64,000 nucleotides of DNA, from contig JBCAMK010000010.1 of the NCBI GenBank assembly GCA_038503065.1, positions 1,178,001 through 1,242,000 on the forward strand, given 5' to 3'. The notes beneath the pieces were generated by a model. It ran no database searches, had not been told where the DNA came from, and saw only the letters and a list, made by a program, of their open reading frames with translations. Shown here piece by piece: positions 37,966-50,814 of this stretch (the first letter of the stretch is position 1; each line of letters opens with the position of its first letter). The DNA comes from Paragyromitra xinjiangensis (lineage: Eukaryota; Ascomycota; Pezizomycetes; Pezizales; Discinaceae). Both the position numbers and the translations under genes were made by a program.

Positions 37966-39261
37966 TAGGCGGTGGGATAGTTGTATTTATGAACCTGGAT
38001 TCCGAACGGTAGATCTTTTTCTAGTAGTAGTACCGATACGCTAAGTTCCGCGGCTCATGTCTTGGGAACTACTGTGATAGGAGGTGTTCAAAGAACAAAA
38101 TATGGTGCACCCATGATAGGACAAGTGTTGCCGTCAAGGTTGTACAACCCCGTGTTCAGAGCAGTGAGGCTGTGTTTTATGTAACAATCATCTGCCAATC
38201 TGTCAGCCTTGGTGGAGAGACTGGCTATAGGTAAAATTTAACCCATGCGATATAATGCGTGGTGTCTTGTAGCGGTTTGGTGCATCACCACGCATCAGAA
38301 TAGTCGCTGGTGGGGAAAATGATAGGTTTGTTTTAAGGGGATCGGCGAGTGATAATTCATGATGTGATATGCAGGAATGGAGTGGAGTGATGCTCCGTTG
38401 GGACGGGATGTTTTTACGAAACGTAAGGAACTCATAATCTTGGCTGGGATAGGTATTGGTCCTTCTAATATGCTCTGTTTTGTTTCGACCCTTGTTTTTT
38501 CATCCGTTCATCTAACGTACGTCTCCCTCGTCATTCCGTCTCTTATTTGTACCTGTTCTATCAGAACCCTCGAATGTCATCATGCCAAGACTATCACGTT
38601 TTTAGCAACGGCTGATTCCTCTTCAGCTTCAGGGCCTCGACAAAGTTCAATCTGCTGAAGAGATTATCTTTTTATAGTTTTTCCCTGTATATGTATCTCA
38701 TGTGTATGGTGGTGAATCCACTGAATGATACGGGGACAGGTACTCTTTCCCATCGTTTCTCATGCTTTGTCACAAATGAACCCCGCTGGACTTGGCAGTG
38801 CTCCTCCACTAGTGTATGGGTTATAATCATAGCCAATCACTCATCCACTTTTCACAATTGATTTATTAAGTAATTTGGGACGGTGAACTTTAGGCCGTGT
38901 AAAGACTAGAAAGATTATGGGGGGGCTCTGGGGTGGGAGTAAGCATCATAATGGGACTTTGTAAACGGGGTCGAGTTGTAGGGGGTTTCTTCCTATTGGT
39001 GGCTTGTAACTTAGCTCCATGGATATATCGTTTCCAAGACTTCATCAATCGTCGCTCACATGCAACTGCGTTAGACGGTGGGGAGTTACCTTTCTGTTGC
39101 TGCACCAGATCTATTGTTCTTAGGAATTAAAATGGGTTGGAGAAACGGCCAGGTAGATATCATTGTTCACGACAACGAGAAAGATAGTAAAAATCTAAAA
39201 CTACAGAAATAACCCTCTCGAATACTCATACACTCGCCCAACCCATCACTTCACCAAGACC
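37966..39261. other. Intergenic region
   Basis: Presumed promoter of the membrane-protein gene and 3' flank of CWC27. Only short frames without recognisable domains. Confidence 0.5.
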
Positions 39262-40919
39262 CTACCTCCGTCCCTCCCGCCCACTTCCACTCGGCCCTCC
39301 CTCCTCCCTCCTCCGATCCCACTCCCTCCCACTACTCCCCCCTCCAGCCCCACCAAACCCTTTCCTAAACGCACTCCTCCCATCCCCCTTCCTCCTCTCC
39401 TTCTTCTCCCCCAAAATCTCCTTCTCCTTCTCCCTCGGATCAATCACACTCAACTCCTCATTTTTCTTCTTCCACGTCAAATCCTTCCCCAGCCGATCTT
39501 TCTCAAAACTCAACGTATGAGACCACAATTTATCGCTCGCATCCGGCGACGGACTTCTATCCCCCCGATCGTACATTCCGCACGACGCACATCCCGGTAT
39601 GAAGTGGAGATCACATAGATTCGACTCCGGGTCCTCATCAAGGATATTCTCACTATTTGGTTCCTTGGGGTTAGTAGGGGTAGGGTCGGCCATGGGTGCG
39701 TCTTCGGTTGGTAGGTAGGTTGCGGAGGATAGCTTATTTTGGAAGCGTTTTAGGGCTTCGACGGCTTCTTCGTCGTCTGCGTCGGATTCACGCGCTTTTC
39801 CGCGCTTGCGTTTGCGTCCTTTGATTGATGTGGGGGGGAGCATTTCTTTCTGGATGGAGAGGAGGGATTTTTTGGGTTTTGTGGTGGGTAGGGGAGTGGC
39901 GTCGGTGCGGCGGAGAGAGGCTTTGAGGGCGGCGATTTGGGCGTTGGTTTGGGCGAGGGTGGAGGTGGGTTTGGTGGGTTCGGGGGAGGAGGAGGGGCTG
40001 CGTGAAGGGGGTTTTGTTTTGGGGGGTGAGGCAAGGGTTTCTTTTTCTGCGGTGGTGGTGATGGTTTCGGTGGTTGTTATGGGGTTTTTAGTGCCTGTTT
40101 GGGAGGGTTTAGAGGTTTCTTTCTTCTCGACGAGGGTGTTGGTTTTGTCTAGAGGTGCGGCGACGACGAGGCGGGTGTTGAATTTGGGTTTCTTGGATAT
40201 GGGAGCTGCTGGTTCATCGCCTTCTTCGCCGCCGAAGGATAGTAGTGCTTTTCCACCTTTCTTTTTCTTTGCCGCGGTCTTTTTCGCTTTTGCCGCGTCC
40301 TCTAGTGTCTCTGTTTTCTTGACCACTTCTCGTGGTTTCATATCCTCGAAGGGGTTAATCACCACCTCAGCACCCAGTATCTTGACCGGGTACACCGGTC
40401 GTTCCGTCCCCTCTTCACACTCTCCCTGCCCCATCCTCACTAGGTTATACAACGTATCTCCAACAATCTTCCCAAACATAGTATTCCTCCCCGTCAACTC
40501 CTTCGTGTCTCCCAGCGTCAGGAAGAACTGCGAGCCATTATCATTCTTACGTCCAGAGTTCGCCATCCCGACTAATCCACGGCGATTAAACCGTAGCCGG
40601 GAGTGGAACTCATCTGCGAAGAGACCGCCATCGTAGATTGCTTCACCGCCGTGTCCGGTGCCGGTGGGGTCACCGCCTTGTAGGATGAAGTCTGGGACGA
40701 GTCGGTGGAAGATGGTGTCGGTGTAGTAGCCGTCGAGACAGAGTTGGAGGAAGTTGCGGGATGTGAGGGGGGTTTGGACGGCCCAGAGCTCGATGTCGAG
40801 GTCGCCGTGGGTGGTTTTGAGGATTACTTTGGCACTGGAGAGGTTAGTTTGGTTTTGTGTGGGGAATTGAGGGAGGGGATTTACTTGGTTTGGGGCTCGA
40901 GGTTGTAGCCGGATGCCAT
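39262..40919 (-). CDS. CWC27: Cyclophilin-type peptidyl-prolyl isomerase CWC27 (spliceosome-associated)
   Basis: Two exons on the minus strand, 40919-40885 (35 bases) and 40834-39262. The intron starts GTAAAT and ends CTCCAG; the protein has 535 residues. The N-terminus is a cyclophilin domain, residues about 12-165: KVILKTTHGDLDIELWA, TIFHRLVPDFILQGGDPTG, DEFHSRLRFNRRGLVGMAN, NGSQFFLTLGDTKELTGRN. A charged disordered region follows. Near the end comes the C-terminal CWC27 signature: CDLHFIPGCASCGMY, then a WSHTLSFEKDRLGKDLTW segment. In other fungi and humans CWC27 joins activated spliceosomes with CWC22/eIF4A3-side partners. The tryptophan of the classical cyclosporin-binding pocket, whose replacement usually marks CWC27 as a weak isomerase, was not checked residue by residue. 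The length is like that of filamentous-fungal orthologs and longer than the yeast protein (301). Confidence 0.93.
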
Positions 40920-42644
40920 TGTTGCAGTGGGCTAGGGTAGTTGGGAGGGGGTTGCTGTGAAAGGCGGTGATGTCGCGGCGGAGCGAAGCTGGTTGTTGTT
41001 TTCGTGGTTACAATACTCAGCTGTAGAGTCTAGCCGTATTGGGGTTGGGACATGTCTTGCCAAGACTCCTCGAATTAAGTCGTACGACCCTCCCCTTCAA
41101 CCTTCAACCTTCAACCTTCATTCAACAACCCCCACTCTCCACAACTTTTCGAATCTTCATCAGAGCAAACAAACAAATGAATTTCACATCTAGCCCCAAA
41201 ACATAGTCGAACATACAATCTTGGCTAAAGCTGGCCTTCTGCTTGTGCAAGTGCACGACTAACTAAAAACATTGAACCTTAAAAGGTGCTTTGCATGGAC
41301 AAAGGAACTTCTCATCAACAATATTCACAAATGTATCCTCCCCGTCTGTCTTTTGTCGATTTGGTGTTTAATCTATCCCTAGTAACGGAGAACGTGCTTT
41401 ACCCCTCATACTGGCTGCCGCTTTACAAGATTACTTGATGGAAGGGACATTTAAACAGGCCCCAAGCACATTAGGTCTCGGGTACATGATGGCTAAAGAA
41501 GACTACGGTCAATTCATTCACCTATTTGATCGAGCCCGACCTATTCGACGAATATCTCCGTCGGATCTAAGATCCAGTTTATCGGGAACCTCCTGACTAA
41601 GGTTGTGGACTCGCGTGTTATTGCCGTATGCTACTTGTTTGTGTATACAGACTCTTTCTATCCTTTCTCCAGCAGACGCCGTCTGCATTCGCATAACCGC
41701 TAGAACGATATACCTCGAAAATATTTACAGCTTGGATAATTGATTCCCGTCATGTCCTCACGTTAGATATAGAATTTTCCGAGATACATTCTGGGTATCT
41801 CATATTACCGTCGTGGCGTATTTGATGCCCAGATATGGGTATGTCCTACTGGGGGTTATGTTGTGTAATGGGCATAGGAGCCAGGAGGGGGATGCTGGTG
41901 TATCTGATTTGCAGCAGATTCCTTCCGCCGTCTCCATTCAACGGACTGGCATGTTATTTTAACTCGGCATTGTCTGTTTATCACCCGCTATAGGCTTTCG
42001 ACGGAGCTATACGAAGGTTGTTCGTATACGACCCGAGATAGACTTCGACTATCTTGGATGCCGAAAGTACGAGTGAGATCCGGTGACTCAATTATTTCTC
42101 GATCGTAAATCATTACCTCCACTATCGTTCCGTCAGATGAGACTAGCAGCGGTCTTTAGACGGCATAATTTCTGAAGGGCTTATTTTAAGGGTCGCCTGG
42201 GGTCCTAGGGGACTTGGCGCTCAGAACGTCAAGAGCAGAGTTATATTAAGGACCTACAAGCGGGGCATACATTTGCCGCTTACTCCACGATGTGTCCGCT
42301 TGGGATACTTGTGAGGAGATGTTGGGGTGTCAGGTAGGAGCTTGGGGTTTGATCTTGGCTTCGCTGGCACGGGGAATAGCTGAGGACCTCGCGATTCATG
42401 GGTTTCCTTGGTTTTACGGGATGCTGACTACATATATGTTTGCGGATTGGTGTCCTGCAAAAATTCTACTCATTTAGCAGGATGGTGTTTGATGAAGAGC
42501 CGATATTCTATTGTACTTTTGCATCCGGAGACATACCGGTGGTGCTGGACGCTTTAAGGTTCCGAGGACATAATGGGGTTACGCTGCATTTGATGGTGGC
42601 TACTCTTCCATGCTGCTATAGGTACCTTTGCATTATTCAAGATA
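40920..42644. other. Intergenic region upstream of CWC27
   Basis: Presumed CWC27 promoter close to 40920, then sequence with no supported gene. It contains the CCTTCAA repeat listed separately. Confidence 0.5.
41094..41120 (+). repeat. CCTTCAA heptanucleotide tandem repeat
   Basis: Three perfect CCTTCAA units followed by a degenerate fourth, in the CWC27 upstream region. Confidence 0.8.
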
Positions 42645-43298
42645 GTGAGTTTGAAATATATCCCCGGTAGGATGGTGCGGAGTATTTATAGACTGACTGG
42701 AAATCTAGTTTTCATTCTGCTTGGTTCAATTGGAAAAGAAAGATTTCACTACTTGCACATTGCCGTCCTTTTAAACTGGCGCAGTATTCATCAACTTTCT
42801 GCTGAGTTGAGTGGTATTCTTTGCAGAACTAGATTTTCGGGCTGCATATGTTTCCAACACGTTGTCTACCCAGATTCCAGGAAGAAATCATTTGAGAGCT
42901 TCTGGTTTCGAGAGGATTTTATTGAACTTGAGGGCTATCTCAGTTTTCCATTTTCCGGTTTGCGAGAGCTGAGGCTTGCTGGTCTAGTGGAGGGGGAGCT
43001 TTCAGGAAGGGTTGGAGTTGCTATGAAGAAGGTACTTTCTTGATCACGGCTTGAAAAGCTCCAAAAATTTTTGAAACATTTGACGGCACAAGTTAGCTTC
43101 TCGACGACCACCAACAAATCATTTGCTTCAGCTCCCGGGATATCTATTTGCTACCGGAAATATTTCTCTAAAGATATCGAGTATATGATCGCTCATGCCA
43201 TGGTCTTTCTTGGGAGAATCCCTAGCAATTTTTGCGGTATTCGGATTGTACTTGCAGAGAGATGGAGGGAGGGAAGGAGAGAGGGAGGAAAGGCCTAG
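42645..43298 (+). pseudogene. Possible decayed gene: one frame interrupted by a single TGA
   Basis: A frame of 132 codons ends at TGA (43041-43043) and continues in the same frame for another 85 codons to 43298. On both sides of the stop the sequence is helix- and leucine-rich: EGYLSFPFSGLRELRLAGLV before it, SRLEKLQKFLKHLTAQVSFS after it. This could be leucine-rich-repeat-like. No start context, domain or splice sites support it, and two adjacent open stretches in one frame can occur by chance at this base composition. Confidence 0.2.
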
Positions 43299-46200
43299 GA
43301 GATTCGGATGTGGCGGTGGCATTGGAAAGTTTATGGAGTCTAATATAAGGTATTGAAGTAAAGGGTGAGGGTTCAAGGAAGGGCATTTGAGTTTGAATTT
43401 TTAGATGGGTTGGTTTAAGCTTGAGCGCTGGGTATGAATCTTGGCTCTTCCCATTTTATTTTCGTCTATTGGCTTTATTGAGAGTAAGACTGACGATTCC
43501 GAAGGTCACGGGGCTATCGATTTTGGGTCATTTGGCGTCAATGGATTTTCCCAAGTGCTTTCCCTCATCAAATGCACTTATGGTTTGAAAGCATTGTACC
43601 GAGTTTAGTAAAGCACGGGCGGGGGGAATATTGGGTAGGAAGTCCGGCTCACCGATTTTCTCATCTTGGGGTTCATTACATCTTTGTACTCCGACTGGCT
43701 GAATGGCTCGAGATTTCCTCGCAGCTATGTATAAGAGGGAAATCCCAAGGATATCCTCTGGGATCTTCATGATATCTTCGTGTTCGGGATAGAGTGGTTT
43801 CAGCATATTCATCTACCAGACGCAACGCCATCACATTCGGACGCAGATGTACTGCTCACTTGTGTCAAGAGGGTGGGTCCAAGATCGTCACTCTATATCG
43901 CTGGTATATATCTAACAGGTAGTGATCGATAGGACTGTTCGAGGATTTTCTTACGGTGGCAGCATTGTGGTACAACGTTAAGCCAGGCACGAACCACATC
44001 GCTGCTATATTGTCGTCCAAGAAAGAATCTCATAAAACATATAAATCATGTTCTGGCAGTTCTTCAGGTTCAATGAGTTGGAATTACCCGGCCCGTTATA
44101 GCCTGATGACTACTTTTGACTGCGAGGAACAGAGACATGAGAAAGGGCTTGGGATATTTGTATAATTGCAGAATAAGTTCGACGGAGGATGATAAAAACT
44201 ATAGGTTTCTGGCGTTTAATCACTTTGCTCTTGGTGTTTGAGTTTGTCATTGTGATATGTAGGCACCTGGGTGGGAGGATCGATTTTGTTGGGGGAAGCG
44301 ATGCCCCCAAGTCATAATTGCAGATAACATGTCTCAAAGCTAAATTCGTATCCGGAGACCAGGATACGGGGACCTATTCTCAAGACTATAGCCGTCAAGG
44401 ATCTATCCCCGTTAGGGTTGACCGCATTGCATGCCAATGTGTGGAGACCAACGCCAGAGCATTTCAAATTCTCCGTTGGCATCGATGAAGCCCGGGGGTC
44501 AAGCAAGGACACAGCTGCAGAGAATGAGGAAACTGCATTAACTAGCGAATATACTCCAAGACTAGGATCTTTATCTATCGTCCAACTTCGAAGCGAGCAG
44601 TTTTCAAACGTCCAAGAAGCTTCTCCCCGAAAACCTCCACGCGCTCAGTAGTGACGATAAGATTCCTAATCTGCGCATGAAGAACTTATCGGCCTTTACG
44701 GATTCCAATCGCGACCACTTGTGCACGAAGAAGGCTTGGAGGAATTGACAACGAGATGTTCGGTTTTACCTGCATGTTGAGAAAAAACGTAGCCTTTCGT
44801 GCTGGGGGGGAGGAATTTAAAGATGGTGTGCGAATATGCAGGCTAAAAATGGTTCCCCACGGGGCGGAGTTTTTCCCAGGATTACGTGGAATTGTGCCAA
44901 ATCTAAAACCCCGGGGACGATTGCCGTGCCAAGATTAATATCGGAGCCACAGCTAGTAGTGCAGTCGGGTAGTAGAGCTTGTGGCTCTTTGGATCATATA
45001 TGGATCAGGCAGCACACTAATCCTGGGGCATCTGATTACATTTTTTCGGAGAAATTTATCAGGATTGCGTCAGATGCTGAAAATTTTTCCTTTGCTCGGT
45101 TTCAGAGCTTAGCCTCCATTCCTTAATTGCGTCATGGGTTGTCACTCGACTGTTTTAGAGATGTGGTTATCTTTAACTGATGTTTCATGTGATTTTTTGG
45201 ATTACATTCTTTCTAGTTTTCAGCCGGGTAGATACGAATTTCCTAGGCGTTGCTCTGTAGATTTGTTATAGCTATGTGTAGCCGACTTAACAATTGGGGA
45301 TGTGGGGGGATTGCAAGTTTCCAATTCAAACTACCCCACCAGGAAAATTTTCTTCGACGAGGGGATCTGTGGAGATGCCCCGCAGCGTCATTGACGGACA
45401 GCTATCAGTCTCGTATCAACCTGCCCTAAAGCTAAATTTTCAAGTGCATATGGTGCGCAATGTGCATTTATCGCGAGCCTTGTTTCCCGTCTCAGGCAGC
45501 TTTTTGTTCCCATGCGTTCCGGGATATGCCCTTGGGTATCACCATGTGCAAACTTTGAAACCACAAGGGTGATGTTATAGCCGGACTGTCTATCACGGGG
45601 GATGCCTGAGTGCTGGGTTTGTGAACGGACGTTCCTAGGACCTCGTATTGTGCACTTGATGACCTATGATCTTGCTGCATTCTCACGATGGCGAATTTTT
45701 TAGGCCGTCATTCATAGATTCTTCTGGCATCATAGTTTCCTGATGATGGAATAACATTTTGATTAAGACCTGACTAGTGCTAAACATTCTACTGCCATGC
45801 ATCGACATAACTGAAATAAAGAGCAACTATACGGCTAAGATAGTAAGCCTTAAAGAGGCGGATATATTCTCTTTTCTTGGGGGTATAGCCGTGCCGGACT
45901 ACTGTTGCCTTGATGTGCTTTTACTTTTTGCACGTCTACATCACAGTCGTATTTGTAAATCGACCCGAGCAGAGAGGCTGTGGGTATGTTTTAGATCTGG
46001 GAAGGCGGGGATCGAGTGCTTTAGCGTTGAGCTTATTTCGGAGAGAATGGGCTGAGGAGGGTTCACCGTAAGTCATGGCGAACCGGTGAAACAGAAGGCG
46101 GAAAAAAAACCTTGAGGTTGGATCATTGACATGTATGTTAAAGCCACGCCGAGTGACTACAAGTGATTTGGACCCAGCCCGAGTCGCCGAAAAACGGGTA

Positions 46201-47423
46201 GACATTGGACGGTTTTGGACGGTAGTTGTAGTACAGATTCTGCCTGATGTCATGCACGCCATATTGAGCAGTTGAGAAGCTACCGTTATGCACGCTCGGT
46301 TACTCCCGCAGCAGTGACATGCAACTCGAAAATCAGTCCCTGGACAGCAGAAGCAAGACAGACGATCGCGATAAAGAAGAAACGAGAGGGAAAAAAAAGC
46401 TCGAGCTGGAAAGGTTCTCAATCCTCCTCTTCTCTCCACCTTGCCACGCAGATCGTCCATTTGCTCGTACATCCAAACCTTTCCTCCAAAAGAAAGCCAC
46501 TCGTGTTACGCTGTGCTCTACTGTACTCCGGCGAAAGAGCGGCTAGCGGTACCCCGGTTTCTGATCCGGGCCCTGGCCAACCCTGTTCAGCTTAGCCTCA
46601 ATGCACAAGCCATGCGCCAAGCACCAGCAAAACCTTCCTATCCCAATCCGACCATCATGTGCTGGCAGCCTGCGAACCTCATCGCCGCTGACCGAGTGAC
46701 TGGCTCCACGTCAATCCACTCACCTTCCCCTCGCATCCGGCGAACACGTCTCTGCATTTTCTGCCCATCGCAGCGACACAAGTTGAGAAGCTGCACCCGA
46801 CTGCTTACTGGTTATATCGTCCATTGTCGGGGTCCAGGGTCCCATGATGGTCATGTATGACAGCATGGCTTATCAGAAAGCTTTGTGGGTGGTGCAAAGA
46901 GCTACGAGGCCATCTACTCACAACTGCAATTGCCAAAAAGTGCAATTGTCTCTACTACATTTCTCAGAGCTCGTTTCAATTGATCAAGTCAATTCACGGG
47001 TCAATTACCTGTCTCTACTGTTCTCCAATATCTCTCTACTCTTTTGAATCTTTGTTCAATGACCCTGGTTTCGGAGCAGATCTCCTCCGTTTGAAACCAG
47101 TTGGTATCTGCTGGTTCGGCAATCTTTCGATTACATCCGTTTTTTTCCATTCACCGACGTGGGTTCCGGGACAAGAAGAAGAAAATATCAAGACACCCAG
47201 TCGTCTCTTGTATCTCCGGATAATTCAAATACCCCCCCCGTCCCCTCTTCCCCGCCTCAAAACCCTCCATTGCCGCATTGCAATTGCACAGCACAACTTT
47301 ACAAAACATCTGTTACTTACCTGCTTACCTCTTGTACCTAATTCCTCAATATTTATTCACCACGGAAGATTTATAGCTTTTTGTCCAACCCTTTTTTTCC
47401 TTTTTTGTTTGCCCCAGCCCATA
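43299..47423. other. Gene desert
   Basis: Only short overlapping frames with no recognised domain; no terminal repeats or transposase motifs. The right-hand 400 bases are C/T-rich and probably form the promoter and 5' leader of the gene starting at 47424. Confidence 0.5.
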
Positions 47424-49788
47424 ATGTTCTTCCTTCCAAGCCCACCGGTCTGCCGGAAACGCAAGTCGAACCTAAATGCCCCTCTCAGCTCCAACAAGCG
47501 AGTCCGCTTAGTAGGCATATTCGAGCCTCGATGCATTGTTCCCACAGGTGCCCGGCGTTCCTGGACATATGCGAAGGAACCCCGGTTCATCCTTGACCCT
47601 GTTACACAGGGAACCAAACGATCCCTCCAGGACGAAGAATTGCCCATTTCCAGCAATTGTAAAGTACGAATCCTTGACAACCGGGATGTTCTGTTTTTGC
47701 CTAGCCACAAGAGACTCTGTTCACCCAAGAAGCCCCAACGGAAGCGAACCCCAAGCTCCAGCCCTGCGAAGAAGTCTGTTGAATTTGTGCGTCTACGTCG
47801 ACGAGAGTTTATCCGGAGACGACAGCTGCAACGTGTCGACTCGGGTATTTGTATGGATTCTGATGAAGACTTGAACTTGAATAACCTCTTCGAGCCAATG
47901 GTCTCTGGGGACTTCAAGTTCTTTGATGGTGTTGATGTTTCTACTCTTACGGGTACACTACCATGGATCATGGACTATCACTCGTATCACCAACTAACCG
48001 TGAGTAGGCTTTAGCGTTGAGATGATGGAGGCTACGGAGGCGGCTACAGAAGACGATATGGAGATTGAAGACGTTTCCACTAGTACGACCACCACTGCCG
48101 CTTCCACCACTGAAGGTGACGCTGATTCCGCGGCGGCGGAGCAGGCTACTAGCTCGAAGGATGAGGACAAGAAGGAAGAATTAGAGAAGGATATGTCGGT
48201 TGACAAGAAAGAGGATGAGGAAGAGAAGGGATCATCTAGCGATGTAGAGGTTGAGGACGCAGAGAAGAAAGATTCTGAAGAGAAGGAAGCGAACACAAAA
48301 CCCTCGAGCAAGGATACTGCCGTTAAGGAACGAATTCGAAAGAGACTTGGTGATGATGAGTTGGTACGGCTGGGCCCGTCGGCATCGAAAAAGGGAGAGA
48401 CAAAGGCAGAGGAAGAGGAGGACGAAGACGAGGACGAGGAGCCCCCGAGAAGATCAAGGAGGAAATCGTCAAAACTTTCATTACCAACGACTGTAGAGGA
48501 GGAAGAGGAGGATGAGAGGGAACGGGAAGACGATGACGATGTGGTGGTAGTAATTAAGCGAAAGTCATCACGAAAGAACAAAGAGGAGGAGAAGGATAAG
48601 AAAGAGAAGGGAGATGAGAGCGAGAAGGAAACCGAAAAGAAGGGAGAGAAGAAAGAAAAAAAGAAATTAATACGACGGAAAGCGAAAGCGGAGGAATCAG
48701 GATCTGAATCTGATGGCAGCGAGAGAGATGAGAAGAAACCCAAGAAAAGGGTGGTTAAAGAGGAGGAAAAAATTGAAGTTGATGAAGAGCCAACAGGGGA
48801 TAAAATGGAAGAGGATACCGATGAGGATTCAAATAGCAGTGGCGAAGACACAGACATGAGCACCGATGAAGACATCGCCGACGCTATCGCCGAGGACATA
48901 GCTGTCATTGAGGAAACCATCGAGGAAGATGTGACTATGAGTGAAGACGACGAAATGGCCGAAGAGTCCCCGGAAGAAGTAAGCGAAGAGAAGAAAGATA
49001 CCAAAGAAGAAGTTAACGCTGAAACGACCGCAAAGGATACTGAAACCAAAGACGTCGAAGTCACTACCAGCGAGGGAACCGAATCCCGCGATGAGGATCA
49101 AGAAAAGCAGCTTCAGGCAGCTGCGGCTACAGCTTCAGTAGAAGTCAAAAAGTCTGTCAGGCGCTTGGTACTTGCGCCATCGAAACAAGATGAGTTTGAG
49201 GGTAAGACTTTGTTTGCTCTATGTCACGATTTCTCTGCTAATAGTTTCTTAGCTGCCAAGATGTTATCAGTTCCTAGGACTCCTCGAACTCCTCGGAGCC
49301 CGAATATGTCTCGTTTCAATATCACGATGTCTAAGGCACCAAGAAAGCTTAATCCCCTCATAAATCCCCTCCTGTCCCCACGTCGAGGCAAGTTCAATAA
49401 GTCTGAAGATCTCAGTGCTCATTGGACAATGAAGAGGCTAGCAGCGAAGAAAAGACAACAGCCCTTCAATCCTGCAAGTACGAACCCCTTGGTTCCCTTT
49501 AAAATTATCTATGCTATTGAAACAGGAGCTAATTACAACGGTTTAGACATCTCAAGACACGCCTATAGAGACCCAATTAACGAGGACGAACTCTACAACC
49601 TCGCAGCGCGTAAAGCGCTCTGGGAGGACGATGAGGCAGAAGAGGCATATGCGGATGAGTTTTTGAGAGTGGAGTGGACCTGTACAACCAAATCTTGGGA
49701 TGGAAGGTACGGTTGGATGGTGGAGAATGGAAGCGCTCTGATGGAATTTTGTGTTCGAAAGTTGGAAGGTTTCAACATGGGCTGGTAG
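47424..49788 (+). CDS. Lys/Glu-rich, probably nuclear protein of unknown function
   Basis: Modelled as three exons: 47424-47952, 48008-49201 and 49253-49788. Intron 1 has a GTACAC donor, a CAACTAACC branch site and a GAGTAG acceptor, and a codon split G|GC joins two frames that would otherwise be two ORFs only 7 bases apart. Intron 2 is 51 bp, GTAAGA...TGCTAATAG...TTCTTAG, and happens to be stop-free and a multiple of three. The product has 752 residues. The N-terminus is basic (KRKSNLN, RKRTPSSSPAKKSVEFVRLRRREFIRRRQL), suggesting nuclear targeting. The middle, about 180-530, is extremely Lys/Glu/Asp/Ser-rich. The last 200 residues look folded: SVPRTPRTPRSPNMSRFNI, then FKIIYAIETGANYNGLDISR, ending with RVEWTCTTKSWDGRYGWM. 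I do not recognise the family. Treating 48022-49788 as a separate gene is possible but less likely. Confidence 0.6.
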
Positions 49789-50516
49789 GGGTGTATTTTT
49801 GGCGTTTTTTCTTGTTTTTCCTAGAAGCCACTTTGTAAATAAGGTAATTATAGTAAGAAGTAGAAATTAGGACGAGACACTTAATGATGTTTGGACAAAG
49901 ATGAACAGTAAAAATTTCCGTATTGATGAACCTTCATTATTTCCTCGAATGATAAATAAACAAAAAGTGAAAATTATTAAGCGAGAGACGGGAGATCAAC
50001 CAAAATAACCAGTAAAACCATCTGCCTACCACCCACCACGTGGATTCCGGAGATAACGAATTTTTTCAAGTTTTTGTGGTATCTATGAAACTGGCCTATA
50101 TTCGCCCTATTACAATTATGAAACCGAAAAATCGCGGCAAATTTCGCTCCTTGCATTTTTTAATTATCTAATACAGTACTAGCGCCATCCAAGCCAACTC
50201 AAAAAAAGAAAAGATAACTTACGAGGTTTATCAATTGATAAATGAACCTGTTGCTGGTAAACTAAAAATAGACAAGGCTAACCAACAAGCACTCGCAAGT
50301 TCGATTCTTTCTTTCTTCACTACTTTAATTGACTAACATACACATGCAAAAGAAGGTGTGCCAAACAAACAGGAATTTGGTGCTCAAGACGTTGTTTTCT
50401 TCGGATTTGCTTTTTTTTGATTGTGATGGGAGGTAATCGCCAAACAGGCAAGATTGGCATTTTGAATTCCGCGGAGGAGTAAGAAACTTTTTACAAAACC
50501 AAGTCCGATCAAGCTT
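49789..50516. other. Intergenic region
   Basis: AT-rich spacer with no coding signal, ending in the promoter of the small gene at 50815. Confidence 0.5.
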
Positions 50517-50524
50517 TATATAAA
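50517..50524 (+). promoter_or_regulatory. TATA box (TATATAAA)
   Basis: A consensus TATATAAA. About 30-70 bases downstream lies a C/T-rich stretch ending in CTCACCAGCACTTGGTCAAA and then ACTATCAAGC, the arrangement seen in strong fungal core promoters. The next start codon in order is at 50815. Confidence 0.6.
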
Positions 50525-50602
50525 CAGAATGGGTTAGCCAACTTTTCTCTCCTCACCAGCACTTGGTCAAACTATCAAGCCTTTCACGAAACACTTCTTT
50601 TT

Positions 50603-50700
50603 GTAAGTATATTGTGCTTTTTATCACACTTTACTTTGTTGCTAAAAGTTTTTCATCTCAACGGAACCTTTCCCATTCTTGTTTTTTCCCTTGTCGCCAG
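50603..50700 (+). other. Predicted 5'-leader intron of the small gene
   Basis: A perfect GTAAGTAT donor at 50603 follows the presumed transcription start. The nearest good acceptor is TCGCCAG ending at 50700; a second candidate, TTACAAAG, ends at 50798 after a TTGCTAAT branch-like site. Either removes only untranslated sequence. Confidence 0.4.
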
Positions 50701-50814
50701 TTGCTTCCGAGAAAAAGTTAGAAGATAATTTTTGGTTATTTTTTTACTTCTTGGTAGTTGTTTTTCGTTATTTTTGCTAATTGCTAAAATTTACAAAGTC
50801 GAAAAACCGCGAAC

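Noticed and set aside
39806..40636. 276-codon plus-strand frame opposite CWC27
   Set aside because: Antisense shadow of the well-supported cyclophilin gene.
47994..49064. 356-codon Ser-rich minus-strand frame
   Set aside because: It is the antisense shadow of the Lys/Glu-rich protein; GAR/AAG-rich codons read as Ser/Phe codons on the other strand.
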